The position numbers were made by a program, and so were the translations under genes. This document shows positions 35,825-43,368 of a stretch of 64,000 bases of DNA, in pieces (within the stretch, counting starts at the first letter, position 1; every line of letters starts with the position of its first letter). The stretch is from Companilactobacillus nantensis DSM 16982 (lineage in GTDB: Bacteria; Bacillota; Bacilli; Lactobacillales; Lactobacillaceae): positions 1,124-65,123 of the forward strand of contig NZ_AZFV01000018.1 in NCBI RefSeq assembly GCF_001435815.1. The letters are read 5' to 3'. Below the pieces are notes generated by a model. The model did not search any database and had not been told where the DNA came from. It saw only the letters and a program-made list of their open reading frames with translations.

Positions 35825-37699
35825 CTAAAAGCTAAATTTACCTGAGTTCAAGTATTTTTTAATATCATCATCGGAATATCTCGACAATGGATCGTCACGG
35901 TCTCGCATATCGTTGAAGTAATACATTGCCTGATACATTGCATCAATTAAGGCATCGACCACATCAATCTTTAATGACTGTTTAGACTTTCCAATTTCCA
36001 TACCAGCCCTGTTCTCGCCGACTTCGGCATTCATAAGAGCCTTTTTCATAATTTCATCATCTTCATGTGAAATATTTCTGTGAAAGAAGCTATCCTGAAT
36101 ATATTTAATTGATTCAGTTAACATGTAAGAAGTTTGCTTGATAGGCATGATATTCCAATCAGTTTTATCATTTAATGCTTGCGTAAAATTATTAGTTCTC
36201 AATGCATCATAGCCAAAAAATAGAACATTCAAATTATTCTCTTCTACAAATGTCATAAGCCACGTATAAACTTGGTCTAAATTAATAAGTCCACGCTCGT
36301 TATTGGTAATCGTGCAATAACCTAGTTCAGCAAACTTTCGATATTCAATTCCGTCTGATTTTTCCTTAGATGAAATTGACCCCATTAGCTTCCACGGAAT
36401 AAAAGAGTGTTGCATGATATGATAGCGTTCCATTCCGTTCTCTTTATACGGAAAGATAAATGTTAATGACGTGTTATCAGATGTAAGACTGGCATCAAAG
36501 CCAATGTAAACATCTCTGCCGCTTATATCAAAATCAGTAGCAGATGTAGTAGCTTCCCAATCATCTAAATCAATATATGAATTAGTTTTGTAATCTAACC
36601 AAAGATTTAAATTCTTGTTAGCAAATCTAAATTCTTCACCAGATAGACGTTTATCATCAAGTTCTTGTTTCAAACCTGACATTAAATTATCATGTTCCGA
36701 TTGCAACAATAATAGAGGGTTACTCTTAGCCCATGTCTCAGGTTTGTTCATTTCATCTTCGCTATCTTGAGCCCAAATTAAAACTAACTTACGGTCTCCC
36801 TCTTCATGTTCATCACGTTCCATAATCTTAATAATGGAATCTTCTTCTTGTTTAAAAGGAACCGTAGAATCAGGATAAGCAGTAGAAATTTGAGTAAATT
36901 GAGAGTTAGGAACTTTAACTTGTCCAGAAGTGATTTTACTGGTAACAACAGAGTGATTAGTTTCGCCTGCTTCATCAAAAACGGCAAACAAAAAGTGATA
37001 AGAATCGAACTTACCACTCTCTGCTGACAATTGTAATAACCTATTATTCGTATTACGTTGGATTACTTTATTATATTGAACATCTAAATCAGTTTCTTTT
37101 TTTATTCTTTCAAATAAAACGTTTTTATCAATGATTTTATTCATCATCGTTGAAATATAACCATAAATCTTTCGTGCTTGGTCTGTAATATTTGAAGTAA
37201 CCATTAAATCTTGATTATCTAATCCCATTGTTTCTATTAAATAAGAATAGCAAGCAATGATAGACATTAAATATGTCTTGCCTTGACCACGAGCAACAGA
37301 AATAATAACTGAACCATAACGTTTATTACCAGTCTTAATTTCTCGCCAACCAAACATAAGACAAAGAATAAAGTTTTGCCAATCCATCAATGGTACTGGT
37401 TCACCCGTATCAACATTTGGACAAATATCTGCGAAATTTAAAACTTGTTGACACTTTTCAACATCATAATAATAAGGATATTTATAATCAGAATCTTCAA
37501 CACATTGGAGGTCTCGTAATTGTCTGTATGCTGCAAGTTTCATATTGTATCCAGAGATAACCTCCAAATCTAAAACTCTAAAGGCATATTTTGTACCTTC
37601 ATCTCTATACTTTTCTCTAATATCACTAAAATCTCTTGAGCGATACTCATTTAAAAGTTTAAGTGAGCGCTGACTACGTTTTATCTTAGATAAATCCAT
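35825..37699 (-). CDS. terL: Terminase large subunit
   Basis: 624 aa packaging ATPase-nuclease. Walker A-type SVARGQGKTYLM near 132, Walker B FAVFDEAGE near 240, nuclease acids in DVYIGFDAS near 395 and late DVVDALIDAMY. Drives DNA into the prohead and cuts concatemers. RBS GGAGG; begins 3 bp after the terS stop. Confidence 0.93.
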   Translation of the reverse strand: MDLSKIKRSQRSLKLLNEYRSRDFSDIREKYRDEGTKYAFRVLDLEVISGYNMKLAAYRQLRDLQCVEDSDYKYPYYYDVEKCQQVLNFADICPNVDTGEPVPLMDWQNFILCLMFGWREIKTGNKRYGSVIISVARGQGKTYLMSIIACYSYLIETMGLDNQDLMVTSNITDQARKIYGYISTMMNKIIDKNVLFERIKKETDLDVQYNKVIQRNTNNRLLQLSAESGKFDSYHFLFAVFDEAGETNHSVVTSKITSGQVKVPNSQFTQISTAYPDSTVPFKQEEDSIIKIMERDEHEEGDRKLVLIWAQDSEDEMNKPETWAKSNPLLLLQSEHDNLMSGLKQELDDKRLSGEEFRFANKNLNLWLDYKTNSYIDLDDWEATTSATDFDISGRDVYIGFDASLTSDNTSLTFIFPYKENGMERYHIMQHSFIPWKLMGSISSKEKSDGIEYRKFAELGYCTITNNERGLINLDQVYTWLMTFVEENNLNVLFFGYDALRTNNFTQALNDKTDWNIMPIKQTSYMLTESIKYIQDSFFHRNISHEDDEIMKKALMNAEVGENRAGMEIGKSKQSLKIDVVDALIDAMYQAMYYFNDMRDRDDPLSRYSDDDIKKYLNSGKFSF

Positions 37700-37702
37700 T
37701 TA

Positions 37703-38191
37703 CTAACCTCCAAACTTCTTTAATTCTTTTTGAATATCAATATCATCGTCTTTTTTACCATTAACTCCTATACGTTGAGAGTGAGAGTTAAAATCAATTC
37801 CAAGTGTCATACCAAGACTTCTTAAAGTCTTAGAACAATTATCAACGATACCAACAGCAGGGTTCTTTTTTAAATTTCCATTTTCATCCATATAAACTTG
37901 ACCATGTTCTGCAATACTATTAACCGCATCTAGGTACATTGCATACTGTGTGCAGAACAATTCGAGATTAGTCTGATCTAGTACACTAACCAATCCGACT
38001 GATTCAAGCTGCGGAACTAATGACTTCCACAACTTCTTAGCTTCTGGCATTAGATAGCTTGGTGCTCTCTTAGGTAGCTTTTTAAGCCCTTTTCTAGCTT
38101 GTTTGACAGCTGTTTGACGTGCCTTTTGTTCTGGATGTTTAGGGTCTACAATCGCTAAATTAGGCTTTCTACCTGCGTTTCTTGGGTTCAA
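37703..38191 (-). CDS. terS: Terminase small subunit, P27 family
   Basis: 162 aa from TTG 38191, 8 nt after AGGAGG. P27-family pattern: basic N-terminus (RKPNLAIVDPKHPEQKAR), then LMPEAKKLWKSLVPQLES and the end LGIDFNSHSQRIG. P27 TerS with a nearby HNH gene usually marks a cos phage. Confidence 0.88.
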   Translation of the reverse strand: MNPRNAGRKPNLAIVDPKHPEQKARQTAVKQARKGLKKLPKRAPSYLMPEAKKLWKSLVPQLESVGLVSVLDQTNLELFCTQYAMYLDAVNSIAEHGQVYMDENGNLKKNPAVGIVDNCSKTLRSLGMTLGIDFNSHSQRIGVNGKKDDDIDIQKELKKFGG

Positions 38192-38229
38192 CTTCTCACC
38201 TCCTACGTTAAAAGTTTAATTTTCGGACT

Positions 38230-38290
38230 TTCTTTTTACCTCATGCCCACTATGCGAGCTGTCTCCCTGACACACATGGGCGGGGGTCTA
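38230..38290. other. Candidate cos region
   Basis: The 96-bp gap between HNH and terS has a GC-rich island (CATGGGCGGGGG) unlike its AT-rich surroundings and a GCCCA/TGGGC dyad at 38245-38249 and 38277-38281. Such a site next to HNH and P27 TerS is a fair cos candidate. Not proven. Confidence 0.35.
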
Positions 38291-38794
38291 TTTTGAAAAG
38301 TTCGGTAGTTCTGAAATATCTTTTAATAAAATATCTTTTTTAATTTTTTGACTACTCTGATAACCTGTGTGATAAAACTTACGTTCCCAATCTGTCTTGC
38401 GACTATGACATCCACGACAGATTACAGCTAAGTTTGATATGTCACGAATTAGTTCAGGTGCAACTTGAGCTGGTACGATATGGTCAACTGTATTAGCTGG
38501 TCTCACAATGCCAAAGCGATAGCAGTATTTGCAAATGTAATTGTCTCGTTCAAGAATTGACAATCGAATGTGTTTCCATTCTCTTGAATGATAGAAACTA
38601 TCACGTTGTTTTCGTTCGTCAGTAGCACCACGAGCAGTAGCATTGTACTCATGTGTATGTTGCTTAATGTGTGAACGTTGCTTAGCTATACGTTCCTCAT
38701 ATGCTGGCAGGTCTGCTATGTGTTCATTACAGAACGGTATGTTACCAGCCACTAAGTTATGACAACCACTATGCTTACATCTTGTTACGAACAT
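38288..38794 (-). CDS. HNH endonuclease of the packaging module
   Basis: About 168 aa from ATG 38794. An N-terminal zinc motif (CKHSGCHN...CNEH) precedes the HNH core: CKYCYRFG, VDHIVPA (DH pair), NLAVICRGCHSRK. HNH proteins beside TerS are needed for cos cutting in several Gram-positive phages. The start lies within the end of the small gene before it, so coupling is likely; a TTG at 38824 is the other choice. Confidence 0.88.
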   Translation of the reverse strand: MFVTRCKHSGCHNLVAGNIPFCNEHIADLPAYEERIAKQRSHIKQHTHEYNATARGATDERKQRDSFYHSREWKHIRLSILERDNYICKYCYRFGIVRPANTVDHIVPAQVAPELIRDISNLAVICRGCHSRKTDWERKFYHTGYQSSQKIKKDILLKDISELPNFSK

Positions 38795-38918
38795 GATTAC
38801 ATCTGGACCTTTCAATTGCTTCAAAGTCTTCTAATGCAATAAAGTTACTAGGAACATAATTAAGTAGACCTTGAAGCTTAACTTTAGGCGTTGTTATGTA
38901 CTCTTCATCATTCTTCAT
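38775..38918 (-). CDS. 47-aa hypothetical protein ahead of HNH
   Basis: ATG 38918 with GGAGGG 9 nt upstream. The product (MKNDEEYITTPKVKLQGLL...) overlaps the HNH start by 20 bp and may couple its translation. No domain recognised. Confidence 0.6.
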   Translation of the reverse strand: MKNDEEYITTPKVKLQGLLNYVPSNFIALEDFEAIERSRCNHVRNKM

Positions 38919-38938
38919 TGCTGTTATCCCTCCAATAT

Positions 38939-38965
38939 AAAAAGGATAGCCGCATGACTATCCCT
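38939..38965 (-). terminator. Rho-independent terminator
   Basis: GGATAG pairs with CTATCC around an 8-nt loop, followed on the minus strand by TTTTT. It lies between the 39014 gene and the packaging genes. Confidence 0.7.
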
Positions 38966-39013
38966 CTTGTTTAATAATTAACTAAGATACAAAACATTAA
39001 TTAATTATTTTTG

Positions 39014-39445
39014 TTATAGATTTACTTTACTAAACTTCAACTCTACTTTGCATTCACTTCCGCTAGTAAAGAATGTGGCTGTTATTTTGTTATATTTTGA
39101 TAGCCATTTTTTCCTTACGTCTGGTTCAGTAAGTGATTTTAAAACTTTATCAAACATTCTTTTATCTTCTGTCGTGAGTAAATCTTTTTTACTTTCACCC
39201 GAACCCGATATCTCAAACTGTTTGATTGCGGATGAATCATCTTCACATATGTAGCAAACTGATTTAACTACTTTGGAATAGTTCAATACTGCACTGAACT
39301 GTTCAATCATACTTAATATATGTGGATCCGACGTCTTTGTATCAAAGTCCCCTAGCAATGTATCATTGGTGCCGTCACCTGCTTTGAAATCTAGTTCAGA
39401 TACAAGTAACATACCTGCATTTAATACATCTTCTGTATTAGACAT
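39014..39445 (-). CDS. Hypothetical protein between tRNA-like region and packaging genes
   Basis: 143 aa, no domain recognised. Begins MSNTEDVLNAGMLLVSELDF; ends with a beta-rich segment (CKVELKFSKVNL). A GAAGAGGG RBS precedes the ATG. It is followed by its own terminator, so it forms a unit separate from the genes on either side. Confidence 0.6.
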   Translation of the reverse strand: MSNTEDVLNAGMLLVSELDFKAGDGTNDTLLGDFDTKTSDPHILSMIEQFSAVLNYSKVVKSVCYICEDDSSAIKQFEISGSGESKKDLLTTEDKRMFDKVLKSLTEPDVRKKWLSKYNKITATFFTSGSECKVELKFSKVNL

Positions 39446-39593
39446 TTTTATTTTCCCTCTTCCGGACCTAATATTTTTGTACTTCCAGTCCTATATACTT
39501 ATAATATAAATCTTTTGCTAAAAAGAGGAAAATAAAAGACCGATACAATAATGTATCAGTCAGTGGCGTATTAGATACGCGTTGTATTAATAA

Positions 39594-39660
39594 TAGTGTG
39601 GGTTGGAATCGAACCAACATCTAACTAGTATTCGTTCTACCATTTTTGAACTACCACACT
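39594..39660 (-). ncRNA. tRNA-like element A: no anticodon arm
   Basis: 67 nt. A perfect 7-bp acceptor (AGTGTGG/CCACACT), a 4-bp D-stem (GTTC/GAAC) with TGGTA in its loop, and a perfect 5-bp T-stem with canonical loop TTCGATT. Between D- and T-arms there are only 15 nt (GAATACTAGTTAGAT) in place of the usual 22 or so, with no 5-bp stem. It cannot decode in the ordinary way. Confidence 0.6.
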
Positions 39661-39663
39661 CTC

Positions 39664-39716
39664 CATGACACTCCCAGCACTGGCTAAGTGCTACTATACT
39701 ATCCTCTATGTGTCAT
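39664..39716 (-). ncRNA. tRNA-like element B: no T-arm
   Basis: 53 nt. A perfect 7-bp closing stem (ATGACAC/GTGTCAT) and a perfect 5-bp hairpin with 7-nt loop (AGCAC TTAGCCA GTGCT) where an anticodon arm would be, then only GGGA before the 3' strand. No T-arm and only a weak D-arm. It is the least tRNA-like of the elements kept here. Confidence 0.35.
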
Positions 39717-39728
39717 GCCCACCAAATA

Positions 39729-39805
39729 TAGTGTGAGTAGGATTCGAACCTACGATTTTTCCTGTCCTGCTTAGAGAACTGTTCAGCTTAGTGAACTATC
39801 ACACT
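39729..39805 (-). ncRNA. tRNA-like element C: altered anticodon loop
   Basis: 77 nt. Perfect 7-bp acceptor (AGTGTGA/TCACACT), 4-bp D-stem (GTTC/GAAC) but no GG in the loop, 5-bp anticodon stem with one G-U pair but only a 6-nt loop (CTAAGC), a 10-nt variable region, and a perfect T-arm (GTAGG TTCGAAT CCTAC). Confidence 0.5.
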
Positions 39806-39985
39806 ACTGTTTATTAGCCTTAACGGTTACACGTCTGCTCCCCTCATCATCACAGTCTCACCTACGTACGAATAGTAGGAATAAGCTTCACGGCTAATAT
39901 TATTTAAGCATTCATCAGGCAACGCCTATGTTAATACCATCAATGACTATGATCATTATCCAAGTGGACTGTTTTCATAATCAAT

Positions 39986-40054
39986 ATAGCTAGGCATGGA
40001 ATCGAACCATGCACCATCATTTGTCTTTAGCGTTACCCTTTGCGCCACTAGCCA
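39986..40054 (-). ncRNA. tRNA-like element E: no anticodon arm
   Basis: 69 nt. 7-bp acceptor with one G-U pair (TGGCTAG/CTAGCTA), D-arm with a normal GGGTA loop, and a 5-6-bp T-stem with loop TTCGATT. Only 16 unpaired nt join D- and T-arms, as in element A. Confidence 0.55.
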
Positions 40055-40125
40055 TCAGTTGTTTTATCGAAGGAATTAAATGAGGTTTCCTTTTAAATTT
40101 TGTATGACCATTTTCCGCTGGCCAA

Positions 40126-40198
40126 CGTATCAAGTAGGGATTGAACCTACAACCTTTCGGTTAACAGCCGAATGCTCTACCAGTTGAGCTATTGATGC
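40126..40198 (-). tRNA. tRNA-Asn(GTT)
   Basis: 73 nt, full cloverleaf: D-arm GCTC AACTGGTA GAGC, anticodon arm TTCGG CTGTTAA CCGAA with GTT at 34-36, 5-nt variable loop, T-arm GTAGG TTCAATC CCTAC, and discriminator G73 as normal for Asn. The acceptor has one C2-A71 mismatch. The CCA end is not encoded. Confidence 0.85.
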
Positions 40199-40284
40199 AA
40201 AACAGTGATATGCTCATCACTGCCAAATTGGAAGGCATTTTTAACTTTTACTAGGATGCAACCTAGTTGCTGAAATTATCAGCA

Positions 40285-40388
40285 ATGTGAGAATCGAGAC
40301 TCGAACTCGAAAGTTAATCAAAGTGTTTATGTTAAATCCAGGGTTAAAATTGTTTGGTCTTTATTAACTTGCCCAATGCTTTCTCACA
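40285..40388 (-). ncRNA. tRNA-like element G: long central helix
   Basis: 104 nt. Perfect 7-bp acceptor (TGTGAGA/TCTCACA) and perfect T-arm (TCGAG TTCGAGT CTCGA). In place of the D- and anticodon arms is one long helix: AAGTTAAT (40370-40363) pairs fully with ATTAACTT (40318-40311) and pairing goes on for 3 bp after a mismatch, closing a loop of about 36 nt. Confidence 0.45.
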
Positions 40389-40551
40389 GTATACAGAGAG
40401 TTTCCACACTCTCTGTAATGTCGATTAAACGGCGAATGCCACGCCATTTGTAAATATATTGAGGTGAAACAGTTGCACTTTGGCTAACTGTCTATGCTAC
40501 TAATTTACTACTTCCAAACCCCTTAATCGTGCCACAATCGTGCCAACTTTT

Positions 40552-40983
40552 TTAGGGTTCATAAATATCTAACTCTCGTGCTAGTCTCTGAAAGAAATCT
40601 CCTTTAAGTCGTTTGACCGTTCTAACAGAACAATTAACAATGTGATCATAAGATAATCCTTCAACTGTATACGTTCGATACTTCTTAAAATACAATTCAC
40701 TAATAATCTTTTGAGTTTCTAAGTCTGATTCAAAAAAGCACTTTTCGACTGCTGATTTTTCTCGTTCAAGAACCTTAAGCCGCTTGTCTGCATCAATAGT
40801 AACCATCATCTGTTCTTGTGGTTTAGATATCTTACTAGACTTACCACCGCCAACATTCTCATCAATTTCACGATGTGGAATCATTAGTTCCTGCTTGCGC
40901 TCCTTGATATACTTTTCAAGTTCCGGGTAATCCTTTAAAATTGCTTCTACTCTAATACGTACGTCTGATCTAATAATGCTCAC
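40552..40983 (-). CDS. ArpU/RinA-type late transcription regulator
   Basis: 143 aa. The C-terminal half has a sigma-like HTH (IISELYFKKYRTYTVEGLSY, VRTVKRLKGDFFQRLA), as in ArpU/RinA family activators of late genes. Position just before the late region agrees. The start is given as GTG 40983, but that codon overlaps GAGGTG; an ATT six bases later would have the better spacing. Confidence 0.8.
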   Translation of the reverse strand: MSIIRSDVRIRVEAILKDYPELEKYIKERKQELMIPHREIDENVGGGKSSKISKPQEQMMVTIDADKRLKVLEREKSAVEKCFFESDLETQKIISELYFKKYRTYTVEGLSYDHIVNCSVRTVKRLKGDFFQRLARELDIYEP

Positions 40984-40995
40984 CTCTAGTTTTTT

Positions 40996-41340
40996 CTAGT
41001 CTTCCCAATAAATACGAGCGTTTACTCTATAATCAAGGCATTCAATATTATCAAAACTAAATACCATAGACTCATTCATTGTTGCAACTTCTATTAATCT
41101 ACTTTTTCTATATATTGTTGCCACTGGTTTTGATTCTTCGCGGAAAGCAAACCCTCCGGTTTCTAAAATCACTTTAATTACTACGGGATTGTCGTCCTGC
41201 TCTTCTAATTTAGGCAGTGGCTTGGGATGCGACGGAACTTTAATTTTACGATTCTTATTGTGATTTAAGATTGATTGTGCAGGAATGCGTACAAGCCAAT
41301 AGCAAATTACACCTATGATAAAACCAATTGCTATATTCAT
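40996..41340 (-). CDS. Membrane-anchored hypothetical phage protein
   Basis: 114 aa: one N-terminal transmembrane helix (IAIGFIIGVICYWLVRIP) and a soluble end with SFDNIECLDYRVN. Starts directly after the preceding stop. The end is faintly like that of the 41341 product (both have a ..NIEC/RIEC motif). Confidence 0.6.
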   Translation of the reverse strand: MNIAIGFIIGVICYWLVRIPAQSILNHNKNRKIKVPSHPKPLPKLEEQDDNPVVIKVILETGGFAFREESKPVATIYRKSRLIEVATMNESMVFSFDNIECLDYRVNARIYWED

Positions 41341-41661
41341 TTACTCACCGTCCTCATTAATACCAAGGTTGCAGCTAACTGATTGATAACATTCAATTCT
41401 GTTTAAATTGAATACAGCAATATTTGCTGGTGGATATACATCGTTGTATTTATTGTGCATAGGACTTAATTTGATTCCATCTTCGCAAATAAATATAACC
41501 GCTCCATCCTTGATTTCAGTTTTAATAACATTTGAAACTGTCGCTTTAGTATGATCAATAAATCTTATTTCAAAGTCTCGTTTAAAATAGTATTTATCTT
41601 TTTTAAGAAAGGGTGGAGTCTGTGGTACTGGACGTTTATTTTCATGATTTACTTTAAACAT
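41341..41661 (-). CDS. Hypothetical phage protein
   Basis: 106 aa, beta-rich with charged start (NHENKRPVPQTPPFLKKDKY). First gene behind the repeated promoter-like element at 41666-41700, so it may head a transcript through the late regulator. Confidence 0.6.
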   Translation of the reverse strand: MFKVNHENKRPVPQTPPFLKKDKYYFKRDFEIRFIDHTKATVSNVIKTEIKDGAVIFICEDGIKLSPMHNKYNDVYPPANIAVFNLNRIECYQSVSCNLGINEDGE

Positions 41662-41665
41662 GTTT

Positions 41666-41700
41666 TCTCCTATGTCATGACGTATATTTATATTGTGTTG
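41666..41700 (-). promoter_or_regulatory. Repeated leader element, copy 1
   Basis: About 35 bp that recur at 46800-46838: on the minus strand CAACACA, then AAATATAC, RTCATGACATA and a GGAGA-type RBS. GTCATGAC is a perfect 8-bp palindrome in this copy. Both copies lie in the two widest gaps of this gene run, just before a start codon. Confidence 0.45.
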
Positions 41701-41716
41701 AGTTTGTAGAGCTGAA

Positions 41717-41944
41717 CTAAGCTTTGTTGAGCTTGTCTATATCAATCTCATGTTCTTCGATTTCGTAGAACTTAGCTCCCATTTTTTTAGTTTGTTTAAT
41801 AATAAGACTATGGTCATCGCTAATACTTTTAAAAGTCATGGCTTTTACACGATTACTGGTAAACTTTACAGAACCTATGTTAGTAGTCCAACCGATTAAG
41901 TCTATTTTCTCTAAATACATGCCACCTAATTTTGCTACATACAT
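41717..41944 (-). CDS. Hypothetical phage protein
   Basis: 75 aa (MYVAKLGGMYLEKIDLIGW...). The ATG overlaps the upstream stop (TAATG), showing coupling. No domain recognised. Confidence 0.6.
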   Translation of the reverse strand: MYVAKLGGMYLEKIDLIGWTTNIGSVKFTSNRVKAMTFKSISDDHSLIIKQTKKMGAKFYEIEEHEIDIDKLNKA

Positions 41945-42096
41945 TATTCAATTTCCTCCAATGGAAAATCTAAAGTTTCATGATTATCTCTATAAATTGG
42001 ATCATTAAGATTAGCCAAGTAAGCTGTTACTTGATTGCGATTAGCAAACTCTTTAATTTCTTCGGTTCCATCTGGTGCCACTATTCTATATTGCAT
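41944..42096 (-). CDS. 50-aa hypothetical protein
   Basis: ATG 42096 with GGAGG in the end of the gene before. Acidic product (MQYRIVAPDGTEEIKEFANR...). Directly abuts its neighbours on both sides. No domain recognised. Confidence 0.6.
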   Translation of the reverse strand: MQYRIVAPDGTEEIKEFANRNQVTAYLANLNDPIYRDNHETLDFPLEEIE

Positions 42097-42237
42097 TTAT
42101 TTGTCCTCCAAGTTTGATAGAGAGAGTATTAATATTGCTAGGCTTAAGATCATAGTTCGAATTGAACCGTTTGTGGCAGAAAGTATGACTATGGTTAGCA
42201 CTGACAGAACAACAGCAGTTTCTGACATTATTCTCAT
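42097..42237 (-). CDS. 46-aa membrane protein
   Basis: Two close hydrophobic stretches (AVVLSVLTIVILSA; TMILSLAILILSL). ATG 42237 overlaps the stop of the zinc-ribbon gene; a GGAAGGA RBS lies in that gene. Function unknown. Confidence 0.55.
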   Translation of the reverse strand: MRIMSETAVVLSVLTIVILSATNGSIRTMILSLAILILSLSNLEDK

Positions 42238-42473
42238 TTACTTAATTTCCTTCCACATACCGGACAAAAACTAATTGGAGTTATTCCTACGCCATCGCCC
42301 TCTACCATCAGATAATATTTATTAGGTTCTGCAAGTTCTTTCAAATAAAAGCTTTTATCAATGTCATCATTTGTTTTTATGATGATTGCTCCTTCATAAT
42401 CTCCATCAAAACCTTTAGTTGATTGATTATATCCAATGAATTCCTCACCATTTACATCACAATATTCACACAT
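42234..42473 (-). CDS. Small zinc-ribbon protein (MCEYC...CPVCGRKL), copy 2
   Basis: ATG 42473 follows GGAGGAAAC. About 79 aa with a CxxC pair at each end (MCEYC; FCPVCGRKL), a split zinc ribbon. A paralogue of the next gene upstream, whose stop overlaps this start. Confidence 0.7.
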   Translation of the reverse strand: MCEYCDVNGEEFIGYNQSTKGFDGDYEGAIIIKTNDDIDKSFYLKELAEPNKYYLMVEGDGVGITPISFCPVCGRKLSK

Positions 42474-42688
42474 TACAGTTTCCTCCCACAATGTGGACAA
42501 TAGTTAAACGTTCCTACTGTCCCAGTAGTTCCGCCATCTGATTTCCCATCATTTCTATCGACTGTTCGATATACTCTTAACTTAAATTGATTTCCCGACA
42601 TGATAATTTTGACCTTTAGCTTGTCTTTCCACAGCGTTGGCGTCCAATCTGTGATATTGACTTCCTTACCATTACAGTATTCACACAT
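42473..42688 (-). CDS. Small zinc-ribbon protein (MCEYC...CPHCGRKL), copy 1
   Basis: 71 aa, same frame of Cys pairs as its neighbour (MCEYCNGKE at the start, YCPHCGRKL at the end), with a different core (VKIIMSGNQFKLRVYRTVD). A tandem duplication that has diverged. Confidence 0.7.
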   Translation of the reverse strand: MCEYCNGKEVNITDWTPTLWKDKLKVKIIMSGNQFKLRVYRTVDRNDGKSDGGTTGTVGTFNYCPHCGRKL

Positions 42689-42927
42689 TATTTGACCTCC
42701 TTAAAGGTTTCAGAGAATACGTTTGGTGAAATATTCCATTTATGATATCCGTCTATGGTTTGAACAATCCATTCTCCAACAACTAGATCAGTTAAATATA
42801 TGCCATCATAGAATACACAACAGCCATCGCTATCATATTCATAATCCAAGTTGTATTTTTGAATCATAGCTAAACTACCGTCAAATTTTTCAGCCTTAAA
42901 TTTTCCTGTGTATTCTTTAATCATCAA
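42688..42927 (-). CDS. Hypothetical phage protein
   Basis: 79 aa (EYTGKFKAEKFDGSLAMIQ..., GEWIVQTIDGYHKW). The ending pattern is like small phage proteins sometimes linked to a PGDYI/GEWIV motif. Coupled to both neighbours by overlaps. Confidence 0.6.
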   Translation of the reverse strand: MMIKEYTGKFKAEKFDGSLAMIQKYNLDYEYDSDGCCVFYDGIYLTDLVVGEWIVQTIDGYHKWNISPNVFSETFKEVK

Positions 42928-43117
42928 TACAATTCTCCGTTCTATAAGAATCTAATACGCCAGCTAGGTCGTCCATCATCTCAATAGTTAAATTAAGTTG
43001 GCTATACTCCATTGACGTATGATTCAGAATTAGCTGTTCATCATCAACTAAATAACTGATAGCTTCGTTCAAAGTATTAGATGTAACCCTGATTGCATTC
43101 TTTTCAACTTTATTCAT
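42917..43117 (-). CDS. Hypothetical phage protein
   Basis: 66 aa, acidic and helical (NTLNEAISYLVDDEQLILN). Overlaps both neighbours. Not recognised. Confidence 0.6.
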   Translation of the reverse strand: MNKVEKNAIRVTSNTLNEAISYLVDDEQLILNHTSMEYSQLNLTIEMMDDLAGVLDSYRTENCIDD

Positions 43118-43319
43118 AATCAGTACCCTTTTCTGAATCGAAATAAAGGCTCCAGCCTTCTAAAGAGACCGTAAATTCTTTACCGCATTTAGAACATTCC
43201 CAATCGGTTGTATCTCCTTCTTCTCGAAGCACTTCCATAGCATCTGAATAATTGTGATCTATATATCCACAATATGGACAAGTGATCCTATCAGAGCCAA
43301 AACAATCAATATCTTTCAT
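43110..43319 (-). CDS. Zinc-ribbon phage protein
   Basis: 69 aa with two CxxC pairs (TCPYCGYIDHN and ECSKCGKEF) 30 residues apart, a rubredoxin-like zinc ribbon. Role unknown. Confidence 0.68.
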   Translation of the reverse strand: MKDIDCFGSDRITCPYCGYIDHNYSDAMEVLREEGDTTDWECSKCGKEFTVSLEGWSLYFDSEKGTDYE

Positions 43320-43368
43320 AACTATCCCCTACCTTTCGAACTTTGCATAATTTGCAAATGTCGTAATA

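Larger units (their letters stand above)
39446..40551 (-). other. 1.1-kb structured non-coding region with tRNA-like elements
   Basis: No ORF with an RBS on either strand. It contains one standard tRNA-Asn, several tRNA-like folds (listed separately) and further perfect hairpins: 39566-39580 (GCGTAT/ATACGC), 40203-40222 (CAGTGAT/ATCACTG), 40266-40284 (TTGCTGA/TCAGCAA) and 40393-40414 (CAGAGAGT/ACTCTCTG). It lies between the late regulator and the late genes, so it may also hold the late promoter. Confidence 0.75.

Noticed and set aside
39812-39898. A further tRNA-like fold (ATTAGCC/GGCTAAT, 87 nt) between elements C and E
   Set aside because: Only the closing stem is good. There is no canonical T-loop, the D-arm is 3 bp, and the central hairpin has a 9-nt loop. 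Could be chance or a more decayed relic.
40393-40414. Perfect 8-bp hairpin as terminator of the ArpU-like gene
   Set aside because: No T-run follows on the minus strand; more likely part of the structured region.
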